Shown: piece by piece, positions 1-6,462 of the stretch
Layout: the number at the start of each line of letters is the position of its first letter
How positions within the stretch are numbered: position 1 is the stretch's first letter
Assembly (NCBI GenBank): GCA_944322775.1
Contig: CALUQA010000053.1
Coordinates: 1 to 7,978 of the forward strand
DNA from: an uncultured Elusimicrobiales bacterium
GTDB lineage: Bacteria > Elusimicrobiota > Elusimicrobia > Elusimicrobiales > Elusimicrobiaceae
Reading direction: 5' to 3'
Length of the DNA: 7,978 bases
Made by a program: the position numbers and the translations under genes
The notes under the pieces: generated by a model
Databases searched by the model: none
Told to the model about the DNA's origin: nothing
The model's input: the letters and a program-made list of their open reading frames with translations, nothing else

Positions 1-626
1 TTACCGCCAAAAGCCAACAGAAAAGCGCTTTGAACGGTTGGAAGGTGTTTATTGTAGATGAAGCGCAAAGTATGCAGGCGGAAGCCGCCAATGCTTTGCT
101 TAAATTTATAGAAGAGCCGCCTCAGCAAACGGTGTGGGTCTTGCTGACGGATAAAAAAGCGGCTATGCTTAAAACCATTTTGTCGCGCTGCCAGCCTTTG
201 CAGTTTGCGCCGCTGCCGCAAGAAACGGTGCAGCAGTTGCTTTTGCAAATTAACCCCGACGTGGCGGATCCGGCCTTGGCGGCCAAATATGCCCAAGGCT
301 CCCTTACGCGGGCGCAGCGCGCGGCAGAAGCACTGGAAATTTTGCAGGCCGCCCCGCAGGGGCCTGCCTGGCCGGCTGCGGCGGCTGCGGCTTTGCCGCG
401 CACCATGACGGCCGCGCGCCAAGACGCGCAAGCCGTGCTGGACGTGGTCACGCTGGCCGTGCACCATGCCTGGACGCAGGCGCAGAACGAAGCCCAGCGC
501 AAGGCATGCCAGCAAGCGCTTAAAAAATTGGAAAATTATAAAATTGCCGTCACGCGCAACGTGTCGCCCGCGTTGACGGTGGAAACCGCCCTGATGGGGC
601 TGGACAAGCTGCATATACAAATTTAA
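1..626 (+). CDS. holB: DNA polymerase III subunit delta' (5' end missing)
   Basis: This is the C-terminal part of the delta' subunit of the DNA polymerase III clamp loader, which helps open the sliding clamp onto primed DNA. The reading frame is already open at base 3 and runs to TAA at 624-626, so the true start lies left of the window. An apparent TTG start at 30 is internal. Visible motifs are the Walker-B-like segment KVFIVDEAQSM, then AANALLKFIEEPP, and the SRC sensor region in TILSRCQPLQF. These are shared by delta' and DnaX. The protein ends about 200 residues after the Walker B region with no long C-terminal extension, which favours delta' over gamma/tau. The C-terminal third is Ala/Gln-rich, as expected of the collar domain. 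It lies 10 nt upstream of metG and is very likely co-transcribed with it; a holB-metG neighbourhood is also seen in some other bacteria. DnaX remains a less likely alternative. Confidence 0.88.
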   Translation, partial: TAKSQQKSALNGWKVFIVDEAQSMQAEAANALLKFIEEPPQQTVWVLLTDKKAAMLKTILSRCQPLQFAPLPQETVQQLLLQINPDVADPALAAKYAQGSLTRAQRAAEALEILQAAPQGPAWPAAAAAALPRTMTAARQDAQAVLDVVTLAVHHAWTQAQNEAQRKACQQALKKLENYKIAVTRNVSPALTVETALMGLDKLHIQI

Positions 627-636
627 CGGAGAACCT

Positions 637-2145
637 ATGAGCAAGAAATTCTTTATCACCACCCCTATCTATTACGTGAACTCTGTTCCGCATATCGGCC
701 ACGCTTATACAACGTTGGCCCTGGACATTTTGGCCCGCTATAAACGCCAGAAAGGCGTGGACGTGCACTTTTTGACCGGCACGGACGAGCACGGCGCCAA
801 TATCGAAAAATCGGCCGCCGCCAAAGGGGTCACCCCCAAAGAATGGGCCGACAATGTGTCTGCCCAATACCGCCAGATGTGGAAAGAGCTGAATATTTCT
901 TATGACGATTTTATCCGCACCACGGACCCCAAACACGAACATGTAGTGCAGGCCGTGTTTGAAAAACTGATTAAGAAAGGCGATATTTATAAAGGTTCTT
1001 ATTCCGGCAAATACTGCTTGTCCTGCGAACAATATTACGACGAAAGCGAAATGCTGGAAGGCGGTCTGTGCCCCGTGCACAAACGCCCGCTGACCGAAGT
1101 GCACGAAGAAACCTATTTCTTTAAACTTTCCAAATATCAGGACGCCTTGCTTAAGTTTTACGCCGAACACCCCGATTTTTTGAGCCCCAAATACCGCGCC
1201 AACGAAATCATCAATTTCGTCAAAGGCGACTTGCGGGATTTGTCCGTCACGCGCACGAAAGTAAAATGGGGCGTGCCCGTAAAGTCCGACCCGGCACACA
1301 CGGTGTATGTGTGGTTTGACGCATTGCTGAACTATATTTCCGCCACCGGGGCCGGCACCATTTTGTGCGAAGACAAAAAAGAGCACGAAGAACACCTTAA
1401 AAAATTGGGTGCGGAAAAATTTGAAGATTTCTGGCCGGCCGATTTGCATATGGTGGGCAAAGAAATTTTCCGCTTCCATACGGTCATTTGGCCTGCCATG
1501 CTGATGGCGCTGGAATTGCCGCTGCCCAAAAAAGTGTTTGCCCACGGCTGGTGGACGGTGGAAGGGGAAAAGATGTCCAAATCTTTGGGCAATGTGGTCA
1601 ACCCCGTGGAACTGGCCCACAAATACGGCACGGACCCGGTGCGCGCTTTCCTGTTCCGCGAAGTGCCCTTTGGCCAGGACGGCGATTTTTCCATGCTCAG
1701 CTTTAAAAACCGCTATAACTCAGACCTGGCCAACAACATTGGCAACCTGCTGTCCCGCACGCTGAATATGGCCGCCAAAAACGTGGGCGACCTGCCGGAG
1801 AAAGCCGGCCAAGGCAGCCATACGGAGCAACGCGCTTTGGAAACGGAAAAAGCCATTGACGGTTTTTATAATGAACTGGCTTTTGATAAAGTGCTGGAAA
1901 GCATTTATGGTTTTGCCGGCGAATTGAACAAGCTGGTGGACGAAAAGAAACCCTGGGAATTGGCCAAGACCGATAAAGAAGCCGCCTGTGCCGTGCTGTT
2001 GGAGCTGGTGTGCGGCCTGCGCTTTATTGCCCAATGGATTGAGCCGTTTATGCCTACGGTAGCCAAAGAAATGCAGCGTCGTTTGGCCCCCGGCAAAATA
2101 GAAAAATACCCGCCGCTTTTCCCGCGGTTGGAAGAAAGCAAATAA
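637..2145 (+). CDS. metG: Methionyl-tRNA synthetase (class I, Zn-binding, short form)
   Basis: Charges tRNA-Met with methionine in the cytoplasm. The 502-residue protein has the class I signature as PHIGHAY (HIGH at residues 19-22) and GEKMSKSLGN (KMSKS at 312-316). A single zinc knuckle is made by C127-x2-C130 and C145-x2-H148, the Thermus-like arrangement. VYVWFDALLNYISA (about 223-236) and WPADLHMVGKEIFRFH (about 266-281) match conserved MetRS catalytic-domain segments. An alpha-helical anticodon-binding domain follows (from about 355, including NSDLANNIGNLLSRTLNM and KPWELAK). The protein stops at about residue 502, so the C-terminal tRNA-binding (EMAP/Arc1p-like) domain found in longer MetRS such as that of E. 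coli is absent. The start is set by GGAG at 628-631, five bases before the ATG. It follows holB by 10 nt and is closed by the hairpin at 2149-2175. Confidence 0.97.
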   Translation: MSKKFFITTPIYYVNSVPHIGHAYTTLALDILARYKRQKGVDVHFLTGTDEHGANIEKSAAAKGVTPKEWADNVSAQYRQMWKELNISYDDFIRTTDPKHEHVVQAVFEKLIKKGDIYKGSYSGKYCLSCEQYYDESEMLEGGLCPVHKRPLTEVHEETYFFKLSKYQDALLKFYAEHPDFLSPKYRANEIINFVKGDLRDLSVTRTKVKWGVPVKSDPAHTVYVWFDALLNYISATGAGTILCEDKKEHEEHLKKLGAEKFEDFWPADLHMVGKEIFRFHTVIWPAMLMALELPLPKKVFAHGWWTVEGEKMSKSLGNVVNPVELAHKYGTDPVRAFLFREVPFGQDGDFSMLSFKNRYNSDLANNIGNLLSRTLNMAAKNVGDLPEKAGQGSHTEQRALETEKAIDGFYNELAFDKVLESIYGFAGELNKLVDEKKPWELAKTDKEAACAVLLELVCGLRFIAQWIEPFMPTVAKEMQRRLAPGKIEKYPPLFPRLEESK

Positions 2146-2148
2146 TTT

Positions 2149-2175
2149 AAAACCCCGCTTTTAAGCGGGGTTTTT
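2149..2175. terminator. Bidirectional rho-independent terminator between metG and the ankyrin gene
   Basis: CCCCGC (2153-2158) pairs with GCGGGG (2165-2170) around a TTTTAA loop. It is flanked by AAAA on the left and TTTTT (2171-2175) on the right, so it should work in both directions. It closes metG on the plus strand. On the minus strand the ankyrin gene's TAA (2174-2176) overlaps the outer edge of the structure. Confidence 0.9.
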
Positions 2176-2851
2176 AGTTGGCTAAAGTGTCCTTTTCCGT
2201 TTGAACTTGCGCGGTATGCGCGGTTTGTGTGGCTGAGGATAAAGAAGTCTTTGCCGCTTTTGATTTGACGGATTTACCCACGTTTTTGGGTTCTTTTTTT
2301 GGCTGAGAGGATTTTTGGGTGTTTTTGCAGAGGGCCAGTACGGCTTGCGGCGTTCGACCGGAAAAATCGGTTATGTCGGTTTTTGCCCCTTGGGAAACTA
2401 AATAATTATACAGCTCTGCGTTGCAGCGTGCCGCTGCCAAGTGCAGCGGGGTAGCGCCGTTTTGAACGTCTTTGGCGTTAATAAAACGCTCAAAGTTTGT
2501 GTCCGGGTCATCTTTTACAAAAGCAATAATTAAGTTTGCCGTGTCTGCATGGTTGGCGGCCACCGCCATGTGCAAAGCGTTGGAGCCGTTGTCGTTGGTT
2601 CGCCAATCCGGCCATTCGTGGGCCACATAGCTGATGATGGAATTGGCGCCCCGCGCCGCGGCCGCAATAAGTACGGTATCCCCGTTTTTGCCGGATGCAA
2701 AAAGGGAGTTTTTGTCTTTTTTGACATTCTTTTTAACGCAGCCCAAATCCCCTGCTTTGGCACAAATAATGATTTCCGGCTCCTGAGCGGGCAGGGGCTG
2801 GCTTAAGCCAACAAGCAGCAAACTGGCTGTAAGCAATTTGGCAAAATGCAT
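2174..2851 (-). CDS. Exported ankyrin-repeat protein
   Basis: A 225-residue protein with a Sec signal peptide: K5, hydrophobic core about 6-17 (LLTASLLLVGLS), and a likely cleavage site at PLPA-QEP after residue 22. Mature protein should reach the periplasm or outside. Ankyrin repeats follow: a degenerate one at about 26-55, then about 56-87 (NGDTVLIAAAARG), 88-125 (NGSNALHMAVAANH) and 131-164 (NGATPLHLAAARCN), with a capping half repeat at 165-176 (GRTPQAVLALCKN). The middle repeat carries an insertion (DDPDTNFERF). The tail from about 177 is rich in Lys, Ser, Thr and Gln and is probably disordered. Ankyrin repeats normally bind other proteins; the partner cannot be told here. Four cysteines (30, 38, 143, 175) lie in the mature part. 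The start is fixed by the signal peptide. No Shine-Dalgarno precedes the ATG, but a -10 box ends 6 nt before it. It is divergent from the pilin gene. Confidence 0.88.
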   Translation of the reverse strand: MHFAKLLTASLLLVGLSQPLPAQEPEIIICAKAGDLGCVKKNVKKDKNSLFASGKNGDTVLIAAAARGANSIISYVAHEWPDWRTNDNGSNALHMAVAANHADTANLIIAFVKDDPDTNFERFINAKDVQNGATPLHLAAARCNAELYNYLVSQGAKTDITDFSGRTPQAVLALCKNTQKSSQPKKEPKNVGKSVKSKAAKTSLSSATQTAHTAQVQTEKDTLAN

Positions 2852-2857
2852 ATATTA

Positions 2858-2886
2858 TTTATAACAAATTCTTTGGGTTGAAACAA
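2858..2886 (-). promoter_or_regulatory. Promoter of the ankyrin gene, predicted leaderless
   Basis: Read on the minus strand, TTGTTT (2886-2881) and TATAAA (2863-2858) are separated by exactly 17 bases, a good sigma70-type layout. Only TAATAT separates the -10 from the ATG at 2851, so transcription should begin at or next to the start codon. This agrees with the lack of a Shine-Dalgarno sequence. Confidence 0.65.
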
Positions 2887-2894
2887 TTTTTACC

Positions 2895-2922
2895 TTGTTT
2901 TTCTTTCCAAGTTTGCTAAACT
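2895..2922 (+). promoter_or_regulatory. Promoter of the pilin-like gene
   Basis: TTGTTT (2895-2900) is followed after 16 bases by TAAACT (2917-2922), which carries the TG of an extended -10 (TTGCTAAACT at 2913-2922). A second possible -10 is TATAAA at 2923-2928, but its spacing to TTGTTT would be 22 bases. The predicted start near 2929 gives a leader of about 16 nt that opens on the ribosome site AAGAGG (2930-2935), ten bases before the ATG. Confidence 0.5.
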
Positions 2923-2945
2923 TATAAATAAGAGGCACGATTATT

Positions 2946-3491
2946 ATGAAACAAGTAAAACCTTTTAAAAAGATACTAAACAAAAAAGCATTTACGCTGA
3001 TAGAACTTGTAGCCATTGTGCTGATCATAGGCATTTTGTCGGCTATTGGTTTGCCGCAGTATCAGCGTGCGCTGGAAAAAAGCCGCTCTTCAGAAGCCAT
3101 TGTGATGATTGGCAATATTGTGACTGCGCAGGAAATGCAGCTGCTGCAGAACGGTTCTTTTACCCCCAATTTTTCTGACTTAATGCTGGACATGCCGTTA
3201 GAAACCACCAGTCAAGCTGCCTATGGACAAGATGGCCAGACCAGCCAAGGCGCAAGCCAGTTTTTTGAATATGATATTTCCGGTTGTGAGTATGGAGAAT
3301 GCACCATTTCTGCCTTCCGCAAGAAAGATGATGGCCAGTATCTTTATGAAATTCGTCTGACGGGTATGGATACCACCGGCAATAAAGGTCAGCGCAGCTG
3401 CCACTCAAGCGATAACTTCGGCCGCAAAATATGTTCGCTTCTTTGCGGGGCGGATAGTTTATCAGCAGACGGAAGCTGCAGTATAGATTAA
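2946..3491 (+). CDS. Type IV pilin / pseudopilin-like protein
   Basis: A 181-residue secreted filament-type protein. The N-terminus has a short basic leader (residues 1-15, ending NKKA), then the prepilin peptidase site and N-methylated helix FTLIELVAIVLIIGILSAIGLP (from residue 16). The mature +5 glutamate is E20. The usual Gly at -1 is Ala15. PQYQRALEKSRSSEA follows, the typical amphipathic half of the pilin helix. The globular domain has six cysteines (114, 119, 152, 163, 167, 178), including GCEYGEC, that could form three disulphides. Length suits a major or minor pilin or a type II secretion pseudopilin; the sequence alone does not separate them. It stands alone, with no pil or gsp assembly genes in view, divergent from the ankyrin gene and convergent with recG. 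Solitary pilin-like genes in this style are familiar from Elusimicrobium-type genomes. Confidence 0.9.
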   Translation: MKQVKPFKKILNKKAFTLIELVAIVLIIGILSAIGLPQYQRALEKSRSSEAIVMIGNIVTAQEMQLLQNGSFTPNFSDLMLDMPLETTSQAAYGQDGQTSQGASQFFEYDISGCEYGECTISAFRKKDDGQYLYEIRLTGMDTTGNKGQRSCHSSDNFGRKICSLLCGADSLSADGSCSID

Positions 3492-3517
3492 AAAATCCCG
3501 CTTAGGCGGGATTTTTT
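3490..3517. terminator. Bidirectional rho-independent terminator between the pilin gene and recG
   Basis: TCCCGC (3496-3501) pairs with GCGGGA (3506-3511) around TTAG. The flanking A run on the left and T6 (3512-3517) on the right extend the stem and act as the tail in either direction. It begins within the pilin stop codon (3489-3491) and lies 6 bases from the recG stop (TAA read on minus, 3526-3524). Confidence 0.92.
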
Positions 3518-3523
3518 ACGGTC

Positions 3524-5611
3524 TTAACTTAAATCAATCAGGTGCCAGTTCTTTTGGTACAGTTCCAGCAGCCTTTGCTTAAACGGGGCGTGCTCTGGCT
3601 TTTGCAGCAGGGGGTCGTCTTTAAGCAGTTCGTCGCGGTCCTCAATAGCCCATTGCAGAATATTGCGGTCTTTAAACAAATCCCCGGCTTTAAACTCCAG
3701 CTCGCCGCTTTGGCGCGTGCCCAAAATTTCCCCCGGGCCGCGCAGCTGCATGTCCCGCTCGCCAATTTTAAAACCGTCGCAGGTTTGGCAAATAATGCTT
3801 AAGCGTTCGCGCGCGACGCTGCCTTTGTGCTGGGCCACCAAAATGCACTGGCTGTCGTATTGGCCGCGGCCTACGCGCCCGCGCAGCTGGTGCAGGCTGG
3901 CCAGCCCAAAGCGTTCGGCATTTTCTATGACCATGACGGTGGCATTGGGTACGTCTATGCCTACTTCAATGACGGGGGTGGCCACCAAAATATCGGTTTT
4001 GTGCGCGGCAAAATCTTTCATGACGCTTTCTTTTTCCGTGCGGCTCATTTGGCCGTGTAGCATGGCCAGTTTAAACTGCGGGAAAACTTCTTTTAATTTT
4101 TCAAACTCTTCGCTTACGGCCTTGGCCGATATGTTTTCGCTTTCTTCTATTAAAGGGTAAACGATATAGGCCTGGCGTCCTTTTTGCACTTCTTCGGCCA
4201 CGATGTGCCGCGCGCGGTATTCGTCGGCCATTTGGGTGGCGATGGGGCGGCGCCCCGGCGGCAGCTGCGTGATGGTGGAAACGGCCAAATCCCCATAAAA
4301 AGCCAGCGCCAACGTGCGCGGGATTGGGGTGGCCGTCATGGTTAAAAGGTCCAGCTTGGCGGTTTTCTCTTTCAGTTTGGCGCGCTGTTTTACGCCAAAG
4401 CGGTGCTGTTCGTCAATAACGGCCAGTTTGAGGTTTTTAAATTTTACGTCGTCTTGTATCAACGCATGTGTGCCCACCACCACCGAAAGCGAACCGTCTG
4501 CCAGGGCGGCCAAAATCTTTTTGCGTTCCGGGGTTTTGGTGCTGGAGGTAAGCACGGCCACCGGCACTTTTAGTTTCTTAAGGATTTTTTGAAAAGTCAA
4601 AAAATGCTGCTCGGCCAAAATTTCCGTGGGGGCCATAATGGCGCTTTGATAGCCGTTTTCCGCCGCCAGCAGCATGGCCGAAAGGGCCACCAAGGTTTTG
4701 CCCGAACCCACATCGCCCTGCAGCAGGCGGTTCATGGGCAGGGGGGACTGCAAGTCGGCAAAAATTTCGTTAATCACCTTTTTTTGGCTGGGCGTAAAAT
4801 CAAACCCCAGGTTTTTGCGGAAGGGAGTGAGCAAATTTTTCTTAATCTCATAGCCGTAGCCTTTGGCAATGGCTTTTGTTTGCGTGCGTTTGACGCCCCA
4901 GGCGGTGGCCAAGAGCAAAAACTCTTCATAGGCCAGGCGGGCGCGGGCATTTTCCAGCTCGGCCAAGCTGGCCGGGAAGTGAATGGCTTTTAAGGCCTGC
5001 GTGCTGGCCAGCAGTTGGCGCTTTTGCGCCAGGGCAGGGGGCAGAATATCCGGCTCGTTTTGGGCCTCAGCACTAAAGAGCGCCTCGTGCATATATTGGC
5101 GCATTTGCTTGTTGGTCAGCCCTTCGGTCAGCCCGTAAATGGGGGTAATGCGCCCCGTTTGATAGGCAGTTTCGGGCGCGTTGGCAGGGTAATATTCTTC
5201 CACGGTTATTTTATTGTCAAAAAAATTGTTGCGGTTTTCTTTGCGGCCGATAACCCAAATTTCTGCATTTATTTTGAAATCTTTTTTTAAAGTGCCAAAC
5301 GGGTCAAAACGAAAGCTGCGAAAGGTGCGCCGTTTAAACCAGGTGCATTCTATTTGGTTATTGGCGGCGTCTGCCAGGAAGGCCTTAAATATCAGCACGG
5401 AACGGGCCGGCACGGTCTGCGTGCGCAGCACCCGGCCTTTAAATACGGTTAAAGACGGGGGATTAAGGCCGTTGTTGGCGGCGTTTTCGCGGCGGTCCTG
5501 ATAGGTGCGCGGATAATAATGCAGCAAATCCGCCACGGAAAAAATATCCAGCCGTGCCAACATTTTGGCTTTGGCCGGGCCAATGCCTTTTAAATATTCC
5601 ACACTGCTCAT
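3524..5611 (-). CDS. recG: ATP-dependent DNA helicase RecG
   Basis: A superfamily 2 double-stranded DNA translocase that regresses stalled forks and processes branched recombination intermediates. It has 695 residues, the usual length. Residues about 1-160 hold the helix-hairpin-like start (YLKGIGPAKAKML), YYPRTYQDRR and the OB-fold wedge domain. Helicase domain 1 contains TPSQKKVINEI, Walker A GDVGSGKT (299-306), MAPTEILAEQHF, the DEQH box (400-403, in VIDEQHRFGVKQR) and TATPIPRTLAL (426-435). Domain 2 contains MLHGQMS (518-524), VATPVIEVGIDVPNA (543-557) and RGRVGRG (577-583). The TRG region FKIGERDMQLRGPGEILGTRQSG (614-636) couples ATP use to movement on DNA. All key residues look intact. 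The ATG at 5611 gives the expected N-terminus. No Shine-Dalgarno is visible upstream, and a -10 ends 6 nt before the ATG. It is divergent from the membrane protein gene. Confidence 0.97.
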   Translation of the reverse strand: MSSVEYLKGIGPAKAKMLARLDIFSVADLLHYYPRTYQDRRENAANNGLNPPSLTVFKGRVLRTQTVPARSVLIFKAFLADAANNQIECTWFKRRTFRSFRFDPFGTLKKDFKINAEIWVIGRKENRNNFFDNKITVEEYYPANAPETAYQTGRITPIYGLTEGLTNKQMRQYMHEALFSAEAQNEPDILPPALAQKRQLLASTQALKAIHFPASLAELENARARLAYEEFLLLATAWGVKRTQTKAIAKGYGYEIKKNLLTPFRKNLGFDFTPSQKKVINEIFADLQSPLPMNRLLQGDVGSGKTLVALSAMLLAAENGYQSAIMAPTEILAEQHFLTFQKILKKLKVPVAVLTSSTKTPERKKILAALADGSLSVVVGTHALIQDDVKFKNLKLAVIDEQHRFGVKQRAKLKEKTAKLDLLTMTATPIPRTLALAFYGDLAVSTITQLPPGRRPIATQMADEYRARHIVAEEVQKGRQAYIVYPLIEESENISAKAVSEEFEKLKEVFPQFKLAMLHGQMSRTEKESVMKDFAAHKTDILVATPVIEVGIDVPNATVMVIENAERFGLASLHQLRGRVGRGQYDSQCILVAQHKGSVARERLSIICQTCDGFKIGERDMQLRGPGEILGTRQSGELEFKAGDLFKDRNILQWAIEDRDELLKDDPLLQKPEHAPFKQRLLELYQKNWHLIDLS

Positions 5612-5617
5612 ACGTCT

Positions 5618-5627
5618 ATTTTAGCAA
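5618..5627 (-). promoter_or_regulatory. Extended -10 promoter of recG, predicted leaderless
   Basis: On the minus strand, TTGCTAAAAT (5627-5618) gives a TG-extended -10 with hexamer TAAAAT. Only AGACGT separates it from the ATG at 5611, so the mRNA probably starts at the initiation codon. No good -35 is seen, as is common for extended -10 promoters; TTGTAG at 5644-5639 is a weak candidate with 15-base spacing. Confidence 0.55.
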
Positions 5628-5635
5628 TTTAATTT

Positions 5636-5645
5636 TTGCTACAAT
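5636..5645 (+). promoter_or_regulatory. Extended -10 promoter of the TM-helix protein gene
   Basis: TTGCTACAAT holds the TG extension and the hexamer TACAAT (5640-5645). No convincing -35 is present at 16-18 bases. The predicted start at about 5652 coincides with the strong ribosome site AAGGAGG (5652-5658), leaving a leader of only about 12 nt. Confidence 0.55.
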
Positions 5646-5663
5646 GAAAAAAAGGAGGCGTAT

Positions 5664-6356
5664 ATGAATTTAGAACTGATTTCTTCCCGCGTCAGCGAGC
5701 ATTTTATTACGCTGGCTGAACAGACGGGCCGTGTGCTGGGCGCGTTGATTATTGCCATTTTAATTTTGGTTGTGGGCCTATATTTGTCTCGCTTTGTGGG
5801 TTCGTACGTAAAGAAGTTCTTAAGCAAAATTTCTTTTGATGATAAAACCTCCAAACTGGGCATTAATGAGCTGTGCGTGCGGTTTGGCTTGGGCAAATCC
5901 CCGACGTATATTATTTCGTTTGTTCTGGCTTGGGCCGTTATTTTTTATGCGGTGGTGCTGGCGGCAGACGTGCTGCATTTAACCGTCATTCGGGATTTGT
6001 TTACCCGCTTTTTGGAATTTATTCCCACGCTGTTTGTGTCCGTGCTTATTTTGTTTGCCGGCCTTTTGTTTGGCAAACTGCTGGCTAATATTATTGAAAA
6101 CTCCGCCAAGGCCAACGGGCTGCGCGGCGGGGCGTTGCTTTCGCGTGCGGTGTATGCTTTTGTAGTGTTTTTCTGTGCGTTGATCGCCGTGGAAAATTTG
6201 GGCTTTGCCAGCCAGCTGGTCAACAATGTGGCCGTGGTGGTGCTGGCTTCCCTGGGGTTGGCTTTTGCCATTGCCGTGGGGCTTGGCGCCAAACCGTTGG
6301 CGGAAGAGTTTCTGCGGAGCATATTTGAGCAGGAACTGAAAAATAAAGACAAATAA
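5664..6356 (+). CDS. Five-helix membrane protein of the conserved TM-helix / CmpX type (MscS-related)
   Basis: A 230-residue inner-membrane protein. Hydrophobic helices lie at about 23-45, 79-102, 117-145, 159-180 and 185-209, with short charged loops. The pattern of paired helices joined by a loop such as FLEFIPTLFVSVLILFAGLLFGKLLANII resembles the conserved TM-helix repeat proteins often annotated as mechanosensitive channel-like (CmpX type). The last helix is rich in small residues (VVVLASLGLAFAIAVGLGAKPLAEEF), recalling the pore helix of MscS. The MscS beta-domain that would normally follow is missing, because the protein ends about 20 residues later with a charged tail (FEQELKNKDK). Channel activity is therefore only an inference. 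The start is firm: AAGGAGG (5652-5658) sits five bases before the ATG. It is divergent from recG and followed by its own terminator, so it is monocistronic. Confidence 0.75.
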   Translation: MNLELISSRVSEHFITLAEQTGRVLGALIIAILILVVGLYLSRFVGSYVKKFLSKISFDDKTSKLGINELCVRFGLGKSPTYIISFVLAWAVIFYAVVLAADVLHLTVIRDLFTRFLEFIPTLFVSVLILFAGLLFGKLLANIIENSAKANGLRGGALLSRAVYAFVVFFCALIAVENLGFASQLVNNVAVVVLASLGLAFAIAVGLGAKPLAEEFLRSIFEQELKNKDK

Positions 6357-6370
6357 ATTAGTTTTTACTT

Positions 6371-6404
6371 ATCCCGCCCGTAACCCCGGGCGGGATTTTG
6401 TTTA
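6371..6404 (+). terminator. Rho-independent terminator after the TM-helix protein gene
   Basis: A perfect ten-base stem, ATCCCGCCCG (6371-6380) with CGGGCGGGAT (6387-6396), encloses a six-base loop. The T-rich tail TTTTGTTT ends at 6403. It separates the membrane protein gene from the protease gene. Confidence 0.92.
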
Positions 6405-6405
6405 C

Positions 6406-6434
6406 TTGTTTTTTGCTCTATTGCCCTATATACT
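6406..6434 (+). promoter_or_regulatory. Promoter of the metalloprotease gene
   Basis: TTGTTT (6406-6411) and TATACT (6429-6434) are separated by exactly 17 bases. The predicted start near 6441 gives a leader of about 22 nt containing the ribosome site AAAGG (6452-6456), six bases before the ATG at 6463. The -35 hexamer is identical to those proposed for the ankyrin and pilin genes. Confidence 0.65.
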
Positions 6435-6462
6435 TTATGTATAGCTGGGTGAAAGGTGTATT

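Noticed and set aside
30..626. TTG at 30 as the start of a short separate gene
   Set aside because: The frame is open leftward to the window edge and the preceding residues continue the clamp-loader sequence; it is an internal codon of holB.
550..1620. A 356-codon open frame on the minus strand
   Set aside because: It lies antisense to metG, whose codons and family motifs are unmistakable. Its translation is rich in Phe, His and Gly with no domain pattern, as expected from the complement of a biased coding gene.
4589..4993. Several plus-strand open frames inside the recG region (for example 3663-4160, 4589-4993, 5015-5290)
   Set aside because: All are opposite a complete recG with intact helicase motifs; their products are low-complexity and lack ribosome sites.
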